A DNA stretch of 64,000 nucleotides from positions 25,881 through 89,880 of the forward strand of contig CAKMKG010000018.1 in the NCBI GenBank assembly GCA_927441425.1, written 5' to 3'. Shown in pieces: positions 56,500-64,000 of this stretch (positions are counted from its first letter, which is position 1; the number at the start of each line of letters is the position of its first letter). Below the pieces are notes generated by a model. It ran no database searches. It saw nothing but the letters and a program-made list of their open reading frames with translations, and was not told the origin of the DNA. A program made the position numbers and the translations under genes. The DNA is from an uncultured Bacillota bacterium (GTDB lineage Bacteria > Bacillota > Clostridia > Peptostreptococcales > Anaerovoracaceae).

Positions 56500-58527
56500 A
56501 TGATCATGAGTATGACAATTGCACTTGCCGGAAATCCCAATAGCGGCAAAACCACCATGTTCAACGAGCTTACCGGCAGTGCTCAGTATGTAGGTAACTG
56601 GCCGGGCGTCACCGTTGAAAAAAAAGAGGGGAAATTGAGGGGCCATAAGGATATATCCGTAATGGATCTGCCCGGCATCTATTCCTTATCTCCCTATACA
56701 CTGGAAGAGGTCATCACGAGAGATTATCTGATCAATGAAAAACCCGATGTTATCATAAATATTATCGACGGAACAAATATTGAAAGAAACCTTTATTTAA
56801 CCATGCAGCTTAAAAAAGTAGGCATTCCCGTTATTATTGCTTTGAATATGAACGACGTTATTGAGAAAAGAGGGGATAAGATCGATCTCATACATCTGGC
56901 TGTTGAGCTGGGCTGTGAAATCATTCCCACCTCTGCTTCAAAGGGAACCGGACTAAAGGAATTAATCTCCCGTGCATTGGTTGTCGCAAACCAGAACAGA
57001 AAAGTGGACCCAGATCCAACATTCCTGCAGGAAGCCTATGGAAAACTGGATGAGGAAGCAGAAGAGGCTGCGGTGAACCAAAGATATGAATATATTCAAG
57101 GCTTAGTCGAAAAGCATGTAAAAAAGAACGAGATCTCTGTATTTTTAGCTTCTGATAAAATCGATCGCATCGTCACAAACAGATGGCTGGCTCTTCCTAT
57201 CTTCTTTTTTGCTTTATGGCTCATCTACTATGTGTCTATCGTGACTGTAGGAGACATGACCATTGGCTGGGTGGAAAGCTTGTTTGGATGGATACAGGGC
57301 GGAGCAGAAACAACGCTGATCAACCTGGGCGCTGCAGACTGGACCATGGATCTGGTGCTCAACGGCATCATCGGCAGCCTCGGTGCAATTTTTATTTATG
57401 TACCACAACTTATGATTCTGTTTTTCTTCCTGTCTCTGCTGGAAGACAGCGGCTATATGGCAAGAGTAGCCTTTATCATGGACCGGCTCTTCCGAAAGTT
57501 TGGGCTATCGGGTAAATCCTTTATTCCGATGCTCATCGGAACGGGATGCTCCATCCCAGGGATCATGGCAAGCCGTACCATTGAAAATGAACGAGACAGA
57601 AGGTTGACCATCATATTGACTCCTTTCATCCCATGTGGTGCCAAACTTCCCGTATTTGCAATGTTTATTGCCATGCTGTTCCGGGATCAAACCTGGATCG
57701 GGCCCTCTTTATATCTGATCGCAATTTTTACTGTGATTCTTTCTGGGATCCTGTTGAAAAAATTCAAGTGGTTTGCCGGAGATCCTGCACCCTTTGTCAT
57801 GGAGCTCCCCACATACAAGTTGCCAAAGGTAAAGAGTGTCACGATACATATGTGGGAAAAGGCAAAATCTTTTGTTAAAAAAGCCGGTACGATTATCTTT
57901 GCCGCCTGTGCCGTCATTTGGTTCTTACAAAATTTCAGCTTTAGCGGCTATATAGGGCCGGAAGCCATAGACAACAGTATTTTGGCACAATTTGGTGATG
58001 CAATCAAATGGATCTTCGTTCCTCTGGGCTTTGGAGATACCTGGGCAGCCCCTGTGGCTGCCGTGACAGGACTTCTTGCCAAAGAAGTAGTCGTGGCAAC
58101 CTTCGCTTCCGTAGGCTCAGTTGTTCCCATCATGTTCAGTCAGGTCACCGCTTTCGGTTTTATGATATTTACTTTGTTTGCAGCTCCTTGCTTTGCAGCA
58201 ATCGGCAGCATGAAGAGAGAATTCGGAAGCTGGAAATGGACTCTGTTTGCCGTTGGCTATCAGACAGGTCTGGCTTATGTGGCAGCGCTTCTTGTGAATC
58301 TCATAGGAGGACTGATTTTCAAAGGAACCTCCGTGGCAACCAAAGTAGCACTTGATATCGGTATCATGGAAGAAGCTGCCGAGGGCGCTGTCGTAGAAGG
58401 AGATATTACGCTGTATCTCTTTGGCGCGATCCTGATTATCGGACTGCTGATCGGTCTTGCCAGTAAGTTCAGCAGCTCGCGGCGCTATACCGAATTAGCC
58501 GAAGTATCGACAGAGGAGAGCATATGA
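56500..58527 (+). CDS. feoB: Ferrous iron transport protein B
   Basis: GNPNSGKTTMFNELTGSAQYVGNWPGVTVEKKEG, DLPGIYSL, NMNDV; C-terminal nucleoside-recognition/TM region. Confidence 0.96.
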   Translation: MIMSMTIALAGNPNSGKTTMFNELTGSAQYVGNWPGVTVEKKEGKLRGHKDISVMDLPGIYSLSPYTLEEVITRDYLINEKPDVIINIIDGTNIERNLYLTMQLKKVGIPVIIALNMNDVIEKRGDKIDLIHLAVELGCEIIPTSASKGTGLKELISRALVVANQNRKVDPDPTFLQEAYGKLDEEAEEAAVNQRYEYIQGLVEKHVKKNEISVFLASDKIDRIVTNRWLALPIFFFALWLIYYVSIVTVGDMTIGWVESLFGWIQGGAETTLINLGAADWTMDLVLNGIIGSLGAIFIYVPQLMILFFFLSLLEDSGYMARVAFIMDRLFRKFGLSGKSFIPMLIGTGCSIPGIMASRTIENERDRRLTIILTPFIPCGAKLPVFAMFIAMLFRDQTWIGPSLYLIAIFTVILSGILLKKFKWFAGDPAPFVMELPTYKLPKVKSVTIHMWEKAKSFVKKAGTIIFAACAVIWFLQNFSFSGYIGPEAIDNSILAQFGDAIKWIFVPLGFGDTWAAPVAAVTGLLAKEVVVATFASVGSVVPIMFSQVTAFGFMIFTLFAAPCFAAIGSMKREFGSWKWTLFAVGYQTGLAYVAALLVNLIGGLIFKGTSVATKVALDIGIMEEAAEGAVVEGDITLYLFGAILIIGLLIGLASKFSSSRRYTELAEVSTEESI

Positions 58528-58718
58528 TAGACATTATTATCGGTGGGCTTGTCCTAATCACAGTGATTCTGGCCATCAGAAAAATAGTTAAGAATCAGAA
58601 AAGCGGAGGCTGCGGAGGCGGGTGCTCAGGCTGCTCTTCCGCTAAAACCTGCAATGCCTTGGAAACGCTCGAGGCCAAAGCAAAGGAAACATTGCAGGAA
58701 AAAAGTAAAGACGAATGA
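58524..58718 (+). CDS. FeoB-associated Cys-rich membrane protein
   Basis: N-terminal TM, GGCGGGCSGCSSAKTC; overlaps the feoB stop. Confidence 0.88.
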   Translation: MIDIIIGGLVLITVILAIRKIVKNQKSGGCGGGCSGCSSAKTCNALETLEAKAKETLQEKSKDE

Positions 58719-58753
58719 GTCAACTCCTAATCATACAATAAGCAAGTAAAGAA

Positions 58754-58902
58754 AAGTGGCTGACGCCACTTCCGCTAGGGAACCCATGGTTCCCTTCGGC
58801 GGCTGCATGCAGCCTGAGCAACCTCCTTTAATGGCGAGGGGTGCCCCCTCTGCACAACCCCATTTATATACAGTAGGAACGATATCTCCTACTGTATATA
58901 AA
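58754..58902. repeat. Array of five consecutive stem-loops/palindromes downstream of the feo operon
   Basis: aagtggc/gccactt 58754-58771; gggaacc/ggttccc 58778-58794 nested in ccgc/gcgg; ggctgcatgcagcc 58801-58814; gagggg/cccctc 58836-58850; 16-bp arms 58863-58878/58887-58902. Confidence 0.85.
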
Positions 58903-58934
58903 ACCCAAGGGAACCTTACTCCCCTCGGGTTTTC
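58901..58934. terminator. Bidirectional terminator between the feo operon and ybaK
   Basis: aaaccc a aggg ... cccct c gggttt; T-rich on + (ttttcttttt) and TTTTATA on -. Confidence 0.75.
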
Positions 58935-58950
58935 TTTTTAAGACTTGAAA

Positions 58951-59430
58951 TCATTCTGTAATCAAATCCACCAGCTGCGCCGAGGTGGCTTCCACCAGAC
59001 TCGCCACGGGCAAATCCATCTGCAGGCCGACCCTTCCGGCGCTGACTACGATGCGTTCATACGATCGAGCGCTTTCGTCGATGGCGGTCCGAAATGGTTT
59101 CTTCATTCCTACAGGGGAGCATCCTCCCTTGATGTATCCCGTTAGTTTGGTGATATCTCTTGCCGGTATCATTTCAAGCTTCTTTTCTCCAAAATGCTTC
59201 GCCGCTTTCTTCAGATCCAGTTCGTGGGCAACCGGAATCACGCAAACATAATACTCTCTGCTGGCGCCCTGGGTGACCAAGGTTTTGTATACTCTGTCCG
59301 GCTCCACGCCTGTCGCCCTGGCTACCGATACTCCGTCCATAAATCCGTCCGGCGCCTCGTATTCGTAAAGAATATACTCCACTTTTTTTAAGTCCAGAAG
59401 CCTTACGGCATTTGTTTTATTATTTGCCAT
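58951..59430 (-). CDS. ybaK: Cys-tRNA(Pro)/Cys-tRNA(Cys) deacylase YbaK/EbsC
   Basis: TNAVRLLDLKKVEYILYEY; VYKTLVTQGASREYYVCVIPVAHELDLKKAAKHFGEKKLEMI; GYIKGGCSPVGMKK. Confidence 0.95.
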   Translation of the reverse strand: MANNKTNAVRLLDLKKVEYILYEYEAPDGFMDGVSVARATGVEPDRVYKTLVTQGASREYYVCVIPVAHELDLKKAAKHFGEKKLEMIPARDITKLTGYIKGGCSPVGMKKPFRTAIDESARSYERIVVSAGRVGLQMDLPVASLVEATSAQLVDLITE

Positions 59431-59472
59431 GTCATCCTCCCTTGTTGAAAAGGTCTTTCTGTATCAATGTTG

Positions 59473-60558
59473 TTACTTTTGGGCTTTGATCTTGGTTCCG
59501 TCGGAAATGTCTTCGTTGGGAGAAAGAATTACAGCATCCCCCAAGGACAATCCGGAGACCACTTCCATATAGTCTTCTCCCTCCAGCCCTGTTTTCACTT
59601 CTCGCAAAACCGCCTTGCCTCCCTCGAAGATGTAAACATAGTTGCTTCGATTCATTTCAAAGACTGCAAGATCCGGAACCCGAAGAACATTTTGCTTTTT
59701 CTCGACAGCGATTTCAACGTCCATATTGCTTCCCAGGCGGACCGGCTGTGTTGTTCCGAAGGATATTTCGACGGTTACCCGTTTCTGATTCACTCCAAGG
59801 TCGGACATTTTATTCTCTGCCTTTAAATGTACCTTTTTCACGATGCCCTTTTCATCGGAAAAGCCCGCATCCTCATTGTAGATCCTTACCGGATTCCCAG
59901 TATGGATCAAATCCGCATCCTCTGCGATGAAATTAGTCTTTACATAGATGTCGGTCAGATCGGAAAGTTCAAAGAGAGGCGATCCTGCCGCAACGGACTC
60001 TCCCTCTTTCACGAAAACCCCCGTGAGGACTCCGTCCATTGGTGCCGTGACTCCGGCTGCACCGGAGGATTCCGCATAGCTCTCAATGGAATACTGCAAC
60101 GCAGAGATTTGGGCCGCCAGCTGCTTCGCCACCGTATTAGATGCATTATAGTCTGCATAGCTCAGCGCACCCTGATCATAGAGCGCTTTATTCTTGTTTG
60201 CCAGTTCTCGTGCCTGGCTATACTGGGCCTGCAATCCGGTCAGTTCTGCCTTCTGGCTTTTTATGTCAAGATTTGCGCTCGTTCCGTCGCTGGTCATCAA
60301 GAGATCACCGGCCTTCACTTGTTCCCCTTCTTCAACCATCAATCCTTTGATTTCAACCGAATTTTTAGCAGTCATGGTAATGGAGCTTACCGATTCCACC
60401 GTGCCGGTTTCCTTTAACAGCTTCGTCACCTCGCCCTGATCAACCGTAGCCGATTCCACGGCAATCCCTGCATTCATCGTGGTCATTGCAGCCACTGCGG
60501 CCATCAAAATCAATGCTCCTCCTATCACGATCCATTTTTTGCCCTTTAAAAGCTTCAT
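59473..60558 (-). CDS. Efflux periplasmic-adaptor-type (HlyD/MacA-like) protein
   Basis: N-terminal TM; GLMVEEGEQVKAGDLLM, APMDGVLTGVFVKEGESVAAGSPLFEL lipoyl/biotin-like halves. Confidence 0.9.
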   Translation of the reverse strand: MKLLKGKKWIVIGGALILMAAVAAMTTMNAGIAVESATVDQGEVTKLLKETGTVESVSSITMTAKNSVEIKGLMVEEGEQVKAGDLLMTSDGTSANLDIKSQKAELTGLQAQYSQARELANKNKALYDQGALSYADYNASNTVAKQLAAQISALQYSIESYAESSGAAGVTAPMDGVLTGVFVKEGESVAAGSPLFELSDLTDIYVKTNFIAEDADLIHTGNPVRIYNEDAGFSDEKGIVKKVHLKAENKMSDLGVNQKRVTVEISFGTTQPVRLGSNMDVEIAVEKKQNVLRVPDLAVFEMNRSNYVYIFEGGKAVLREVKTGLEGEDYMEVVSGLSLGDAVILSPNEDISDGTKIKAQK

Positions 60559-60615
60559 ACTCTTATCCCTTTCTTAATCGCATTTCATCGTCATACTTAA
60601 TCTGCAAATAATTAT

Positions 60616-62997
60616 TTATGATTCTCTGTTCTTCAGCGCCTGCAGAAAATCCAACTTTCGAATCTTCCGGTAGGTCGCAAGCTGTGCCAGCAGCACAAAG
60701 CCAATCGTATAAATCCCCGCCATAATCAGCGCATTGACTGTAGGGCTCATATCCAGCGTATACAGATCGGAGCTGAATGCGGCGGAACTGTATTCTGCCA
60801 TGATATTTCCTACCGGGATGCCCAGGAGAAGCCCAAAAATCATGATGACATTATTCTCTCTCACAATCATATAAAAAATTTCCCGTTTGCTGAAGCCCAA
60901 CACCCGCAGGGAGGAGAATTCCATTTCACGTTCCCCAAGGCTGACAATGGTTGCATTGTATACGATACTGAAGCCCAGAATCCCAGAGAAAATTACCATT
61001 GACCCGACAGAAAGTGCCATCATGGTCATATATTGGTCATATACCGCTCTCGTATCTGCAACGGACATGATGGAGGCGATGTTGGCGGCACGGATCAGTT
61101 TTTCATTGATGTCGGGGTCCTTTGAATTCACATATACGCCGTTCACCACATTCTTTTCCAGCAGTAATTCACCCATCGTGTCAACATCCATGTACGCATT
61201 GATTCCCAAGGTTTGTTTGATGATACCCTTTATTTGAATGTATACATCGGCTTTGCCCGGAATATAGCTTTTAATCTGAACCAGATCACCCTTCTCTACT
61301 TCAAGGGCGGTAGACAGATTCTCCGAGATCAGCATTCCCCGCTTTGGAATTTCTGTTTTCTCTCCTCTCACATTATGGAAGGAGTAAAACTTTGTGTTCC
61401 GGTCAAGGCCGATGATGTTGACTGACTGTTTTTTATTGCCGTTTGCAAGTTCAAAGGGATATTCCAGCTTACCCTCTATATAATTCACCTTGATCAAATG
61501 CTCCATATCCCTCACTGCGTCCTGACGGACCGGACTCCGGAAGCTGATATTATATTCCATCTTCTGAAATTCTTTGAAATGATCTGTCATCATCTGATCC
61601 ATCACATCGGGCATGCTGGTGGTAAACAGCATCATGGCATAGGTCAGCGTAATTCCGGCCAAAACAAAAAGCGTCCGTTTTTTATTCCGAAAGATGTTTT
61701 TACTGACCATCTTATTGCTGAAGGACAACCGCTTCCAAAAGAACGGAATTTTTTCCAGCAGAATCCGCTTGCCTGATTTCGGTGCTTCCGAATGCATTGC
61801 ATCGGCTGGGGTGATTTTAAGAACTCCCCGGGCTCCGATGATTCCCGACAACGCACAAAATAAACCGGAAAGCAGCACGGCATATAACAGAAAGGAGTAG
61901 TAAAACTCGATCCGCAGCAGCGGGATATGAAAATAATCGAGATATAGCCTTGTCATGCCCCCGGCAAGGGCCATTCCGAGTAGGGCCCCAATGGCACCTC
62001 CTGATATTCCCGTAACCAAGGCATATTTCACGTAATGCATCAGCACCTGACTATTTCGATAGCCTATGGCTTTCAAAACACCGATTTTGATCCGATCCTT
62101 CTTCACCAGTCTGGAAAGCATCATCATCAGGATAAGTCCCGCCACCAAAAGAAACAGAATCGGAATCGAATTTGCCATGGTATCCAGTTGGGTTAGCTCC
62201 TGATCGATGATCGCATTGCTCAGTTGATCCTTACGCTTGACAGTCTGTTTGACTCCATATATGTCCAAGGTGTCTTCCACCTCATCGATGAGCGCTTCCT
62301 CATCTACGTTCTCATCATAGCGGATCAGGATCTCGTTAAAGCTGCCTATAAGCCCAGCTGCCTGTTGCCCGTACTGTTCCGAGACATAGCAGATCCCAAA
62401 GGTTTTATCATCAGGTACAAGGGACTGGACATTTTCCATTAAATAAATATACTCCGGATTTGCAACAATTCCCGACACTTTCAGGGTTCGCTGCACTCCG
62501 CCGACTTGAATTTTAATGCTGTCGCCGACTTTGATGCCTCTTGCGTTGGCAAACTGCTCAATGAGCAAGGCCTCATTGCGGTCACCGGATATCATTTTCC
62601 CCTTTATTATTGTGGATCGGCTAAGTTCTTCCTGATGTCCTGTTGTGGTAATCAGCCGAAGGTTAACTCTCTCATTCTCATTTTCCGTCACCATAGGAAC
62701 ATCCAGCGTGACTCTGCCCATTGCTTCCTTAACGCCTTCAATTCTCAGCAGCCGTTCCGCTTCCTGGCTTGGTACTGCGGCGGTCTGCAGGAAGAGGTCC
62801 GGGAAGTTGTTTTCTCTGTAGTAAGTGTCCACCGTATTATCCATGTTCACGGATGTCATATTCAAAGCGGTAAACGTTGCAATGCCCATAATGATAATCG
62901 TCAGCACTGCGATAAACTGACCTTTGGAATTTCCTATCATGCGCATCAGCATGGTGTCAATTTTATGAATCTTGAATCTGTTTCGATGTGTTACCAT
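60616..62997 (-). CDS. ABC transporter permease with two FtsX domains (MacB/LolCE-like)
   Basis: IAVLTIIIMGIATFTALNMTSVNMDNTVDTYYRENNFPDLF; two FtsX regions (KIGVLKAIGYRNSQVL; EFSSLRVLGFSKREIFYMI). Confidence 0.92.
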   Translation of the reverse strand: MVTHRNRFKIHKIDTMLMRMIGNSKGQFIAVLTIIIMGIATFTALNMTSVNMDNTVDTYYRENNFPDLFLQTAAVPSQEAERLLRIEGVKEAMGRVTLDVPMVTENENERVNLRLITTTGHQEELSRSTIIKGKMISGDRNEALLIEQFANARGIKVGDSIKIQVGGVQRTLKVSGIVANPEYIYLMENVQSLVPDDKTFGICYVSEQYGQQAAGLIGSFNEILIRYDENVDEEALIDEVEDTLDIYGVKQTVKRKDQLSNAIIDQELTQLDTMANSIPILFLLVAGLILMMMLSRLVKKDRIKIGVLKAIGYRNSQVLMHYVKYALVTGISGGAIGALLGMALAGGMTRLYLDYFHIPLLRIEFYYSFLLYAVLLSGLFCALSGIIGARGVLKITPADAMHSEAPKSGKRILLEKIPFFWKRLSFSNKMVSKNIFRNKKRTLFVLAGITLTYAMMLFTTSMPDVMDQMMTDHFKEFQKMEYNISFRSPVRQDAVRDMEHLIKVNYIEGKLEYPFELANGNKKQSVNIIGLDRNTKFYSFHNVRGEKTEIPKRGMLISENLSTALEVEKGDLVQIKSYIPGKADVYIQIKGIIKQTLGINAYMDVDTMGELLLEKNVVNGVYVNSKDPDINEKLIRAANIASIMSVADTRAVYDQYMTMMALSVGSMVIFSGILGFSIVYNATIVSLGEREMEFSSLRVLGFSKREIFYMIVRENNVIMIFGLLLGIPVGNIMAEYSSAAFSSDLYTLDMSPTVNALIMAGIYTIGFVLLAQLATYRKIRKLDFLQALKNRES

Positions 62998-63692
62998 TTT
63001 ATTTCCTCAACAGCCACAGGATTTTCATTGATGTGATCGTCGATGATCCTGCCACTTCTCATTTTGATGACACGATCTGCCATATAGGCGATGTCTGCAT
63101 TGTGGGTGATGACGATGACCGTCTTACCCATATCACGATTCACCTTTCGAAGCAAACTCAGAATCGTGATCCCGGTATGAAAGTCGAGGGCTCCCGTTGG
63201 TTCGTCACAGAGCAAGATTTCCGGATTTTTTGCCACTGCTCTTGCGATGGAAACTCTTTGCTGTTCTCCACCGCTCATCTGGGCCGGAAAGTGATCCCTT
63301 CTGTCTGCAAGTCCGACGGCTTCCAAAATCTCATCGATGGGAAGCGGATTCTGCGAAATTTCCGTTGCCAGTTCAACATTTTCTTCCGCGGTCAGATTGG
63401 CCATGATGTTATAGAATTGAAAAATGAAACCCACCTTGTTACGGCGGTATTCCGTCAGTTCTCTTTCGTTATAGGCAGTGATTTCCTCGTCATGGAGGAA
63501 AACCTTTCCTCCAGTGGGCAGATCCATCCCGCCGATAATATTCAATAGGGTACTCTTCCCGGAGCCGCTGGGTCCGAGAATTACCACAAATTCTCCTTCT
63601 CGGATCTCAAAGGAAGTATCCTGAAGTGCTTTTACTTCAATTTCACCCATTTGATAGCTTTTTGATAAAGATTCCGCCCTTAGTATTGTCAT
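62991..63692 (-). CDS. ABC transporter ATP-binding protein (MacB/LolD-like)
   Basis: [41 protein letters not shown]. Confidence 0.95.
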   Translation of the reverse strand: MTILRAESLSKSYQMGEIEVKALQDTSFEIREGEFVVILGPSGSGKSTLLNIIGGMDLPTGGKVFLHDEEITAYNERELTEYRRNKVGFIFQFYNIMANLTAEENVELATEISQNPLPIDEILEAVGLADRRDHFPAQMSGGEQQRVSIARAVAKNPEILLCDEPTGALDFHTGITILSLLRKVNRDMGKTVIVITHNADIAYMADRVIKMRSGRIIDDHINENPVAVEEIKW

Positions 63693-64000
63693 GTGCGCCC
63701 ACCTCTTCCCTTGTTCAGTTGATCACTTGCCAATCCGTACTGTATGAAATCAATGAGATCGTTATAATCCTGCAGTATGAGATCAGGATCAAAATCTGAT
63801 GCCTTGATATCAAAAATTTCATTGAATCGAATAAAAAGATGGGTCAGTATTTTTTTTAAAAATTGCAAAGAAATTCCGGCTCTGAATTCGCCTTTTTCAA
63901 TGGCTTTTTCCAACAGCTCCTCATAATACTTTTCCGATGTGTCTCCGAGCATATCCATTGCTTCATGATAGATCTGATTCCCCTTTTCTTTGAGAAACAT
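63689..64000 (-). CDS. TetR-family regulator, C-terminal part (5' end beyond window)
   Basis: TetR C-terminal-like helical sequence YEELLEKAIEKGEFRAGISLQFLKKILTHLFIRF; overlaps the ABC ATPase start; N-terminal HTH not in window. Confidence 0.65.
   Translation of the reverse strand: MFLKEKGNQIYHEAMDMLGDTSEKYYEELLEKAIEKGEFRAGISLQFLKKILTHLFIRFNEIFDIKASDFDPDLILQDYNDLIDFIQYGLASDQLNKGRGGRT

Noticed and set aside
62506-63548. Overlapping + strand ORFs of 176 and 186 aa
   Set aside because: Antisense to the FtsX permease and ABC ATPase genes
1-64000. CRISPR arrays, tRNA/rRNA genes, IS elements, prophage or classical anti-phage defence genes
   Set aside because: Looked for repeat-spacer periodicity, tRNA cloverleaf/CCA ends, transposase or integrase motifs and nuclease/restriction motifs; none seen

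Overview
This 64 kb window comes from a low-to-mid GC, spore-forming Firmicute of clostridial character: it has an alpha/beta-type SASP, spore-surface-like proteins, feoAAB and ECF transporters. It is dense chromosomal sequence. I saw no rRNA, tRNA, CRISPR array, prophage or transposase. Main blocks, in order: (1) 1-8374 (-), a tightly packed operon with a YnjBCD-like ABC importer, two TVP38/TMEM64 proteins, a YnjF-like CDP-alcohol phosphatidyltransferase and two flavin disulfide/NDH-2-like oxidoreductases. (2) 8504-9116, decayed gene remnants and a perfect hairpin. (3) 9132-15719, a PotABCD-like importer with an ADP-ribosylglycohydrolase, a PfkB kinase and a divergent GntR/UTRA regulator. (4) 15804-22464, SASP, YibE/F, alkaline phosphatase and three spore-surface-like proteins. 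(5) 22531-29225, a CDF transporter and an N-acyl-D-amino-acid module (APC permease, membrane LuxR-type regulator, NhaC antiporter, D-aminoacylase). (6) 29654-32835, a stand-alone ECF transporter. (7) 33054-39977, a divergent FtsH, a NagZ-like GH3, TrkH and two separate single-RCK TrkA-like proteins. (8) 40161-51916, an SLH-anchored 5'-nucleotidase, three c-di-GMP-type proteins, DMT exporter, alr and trxA. (9) 52079-58718, Fur-ZnuACB zinc uptake and DtxR/feoAAB with a four-site operator array. (10) 58754-64000, a stem-loop array, ybaK and a MacAB-like efflux system. The best candidates for undescribed biology are the Ynj/TVP38/CDP-alcohol transferase/flavoprotein operon and the DraG-PfkB-PotABCD locus. 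The best non-coding signals are a 29-bp stem whose three imperfections all become G-U wobbles in one strand only, the feo operator array, and the stem-loop array downstream of feoB. All functional assignments are by reading motifs; no database search was run.
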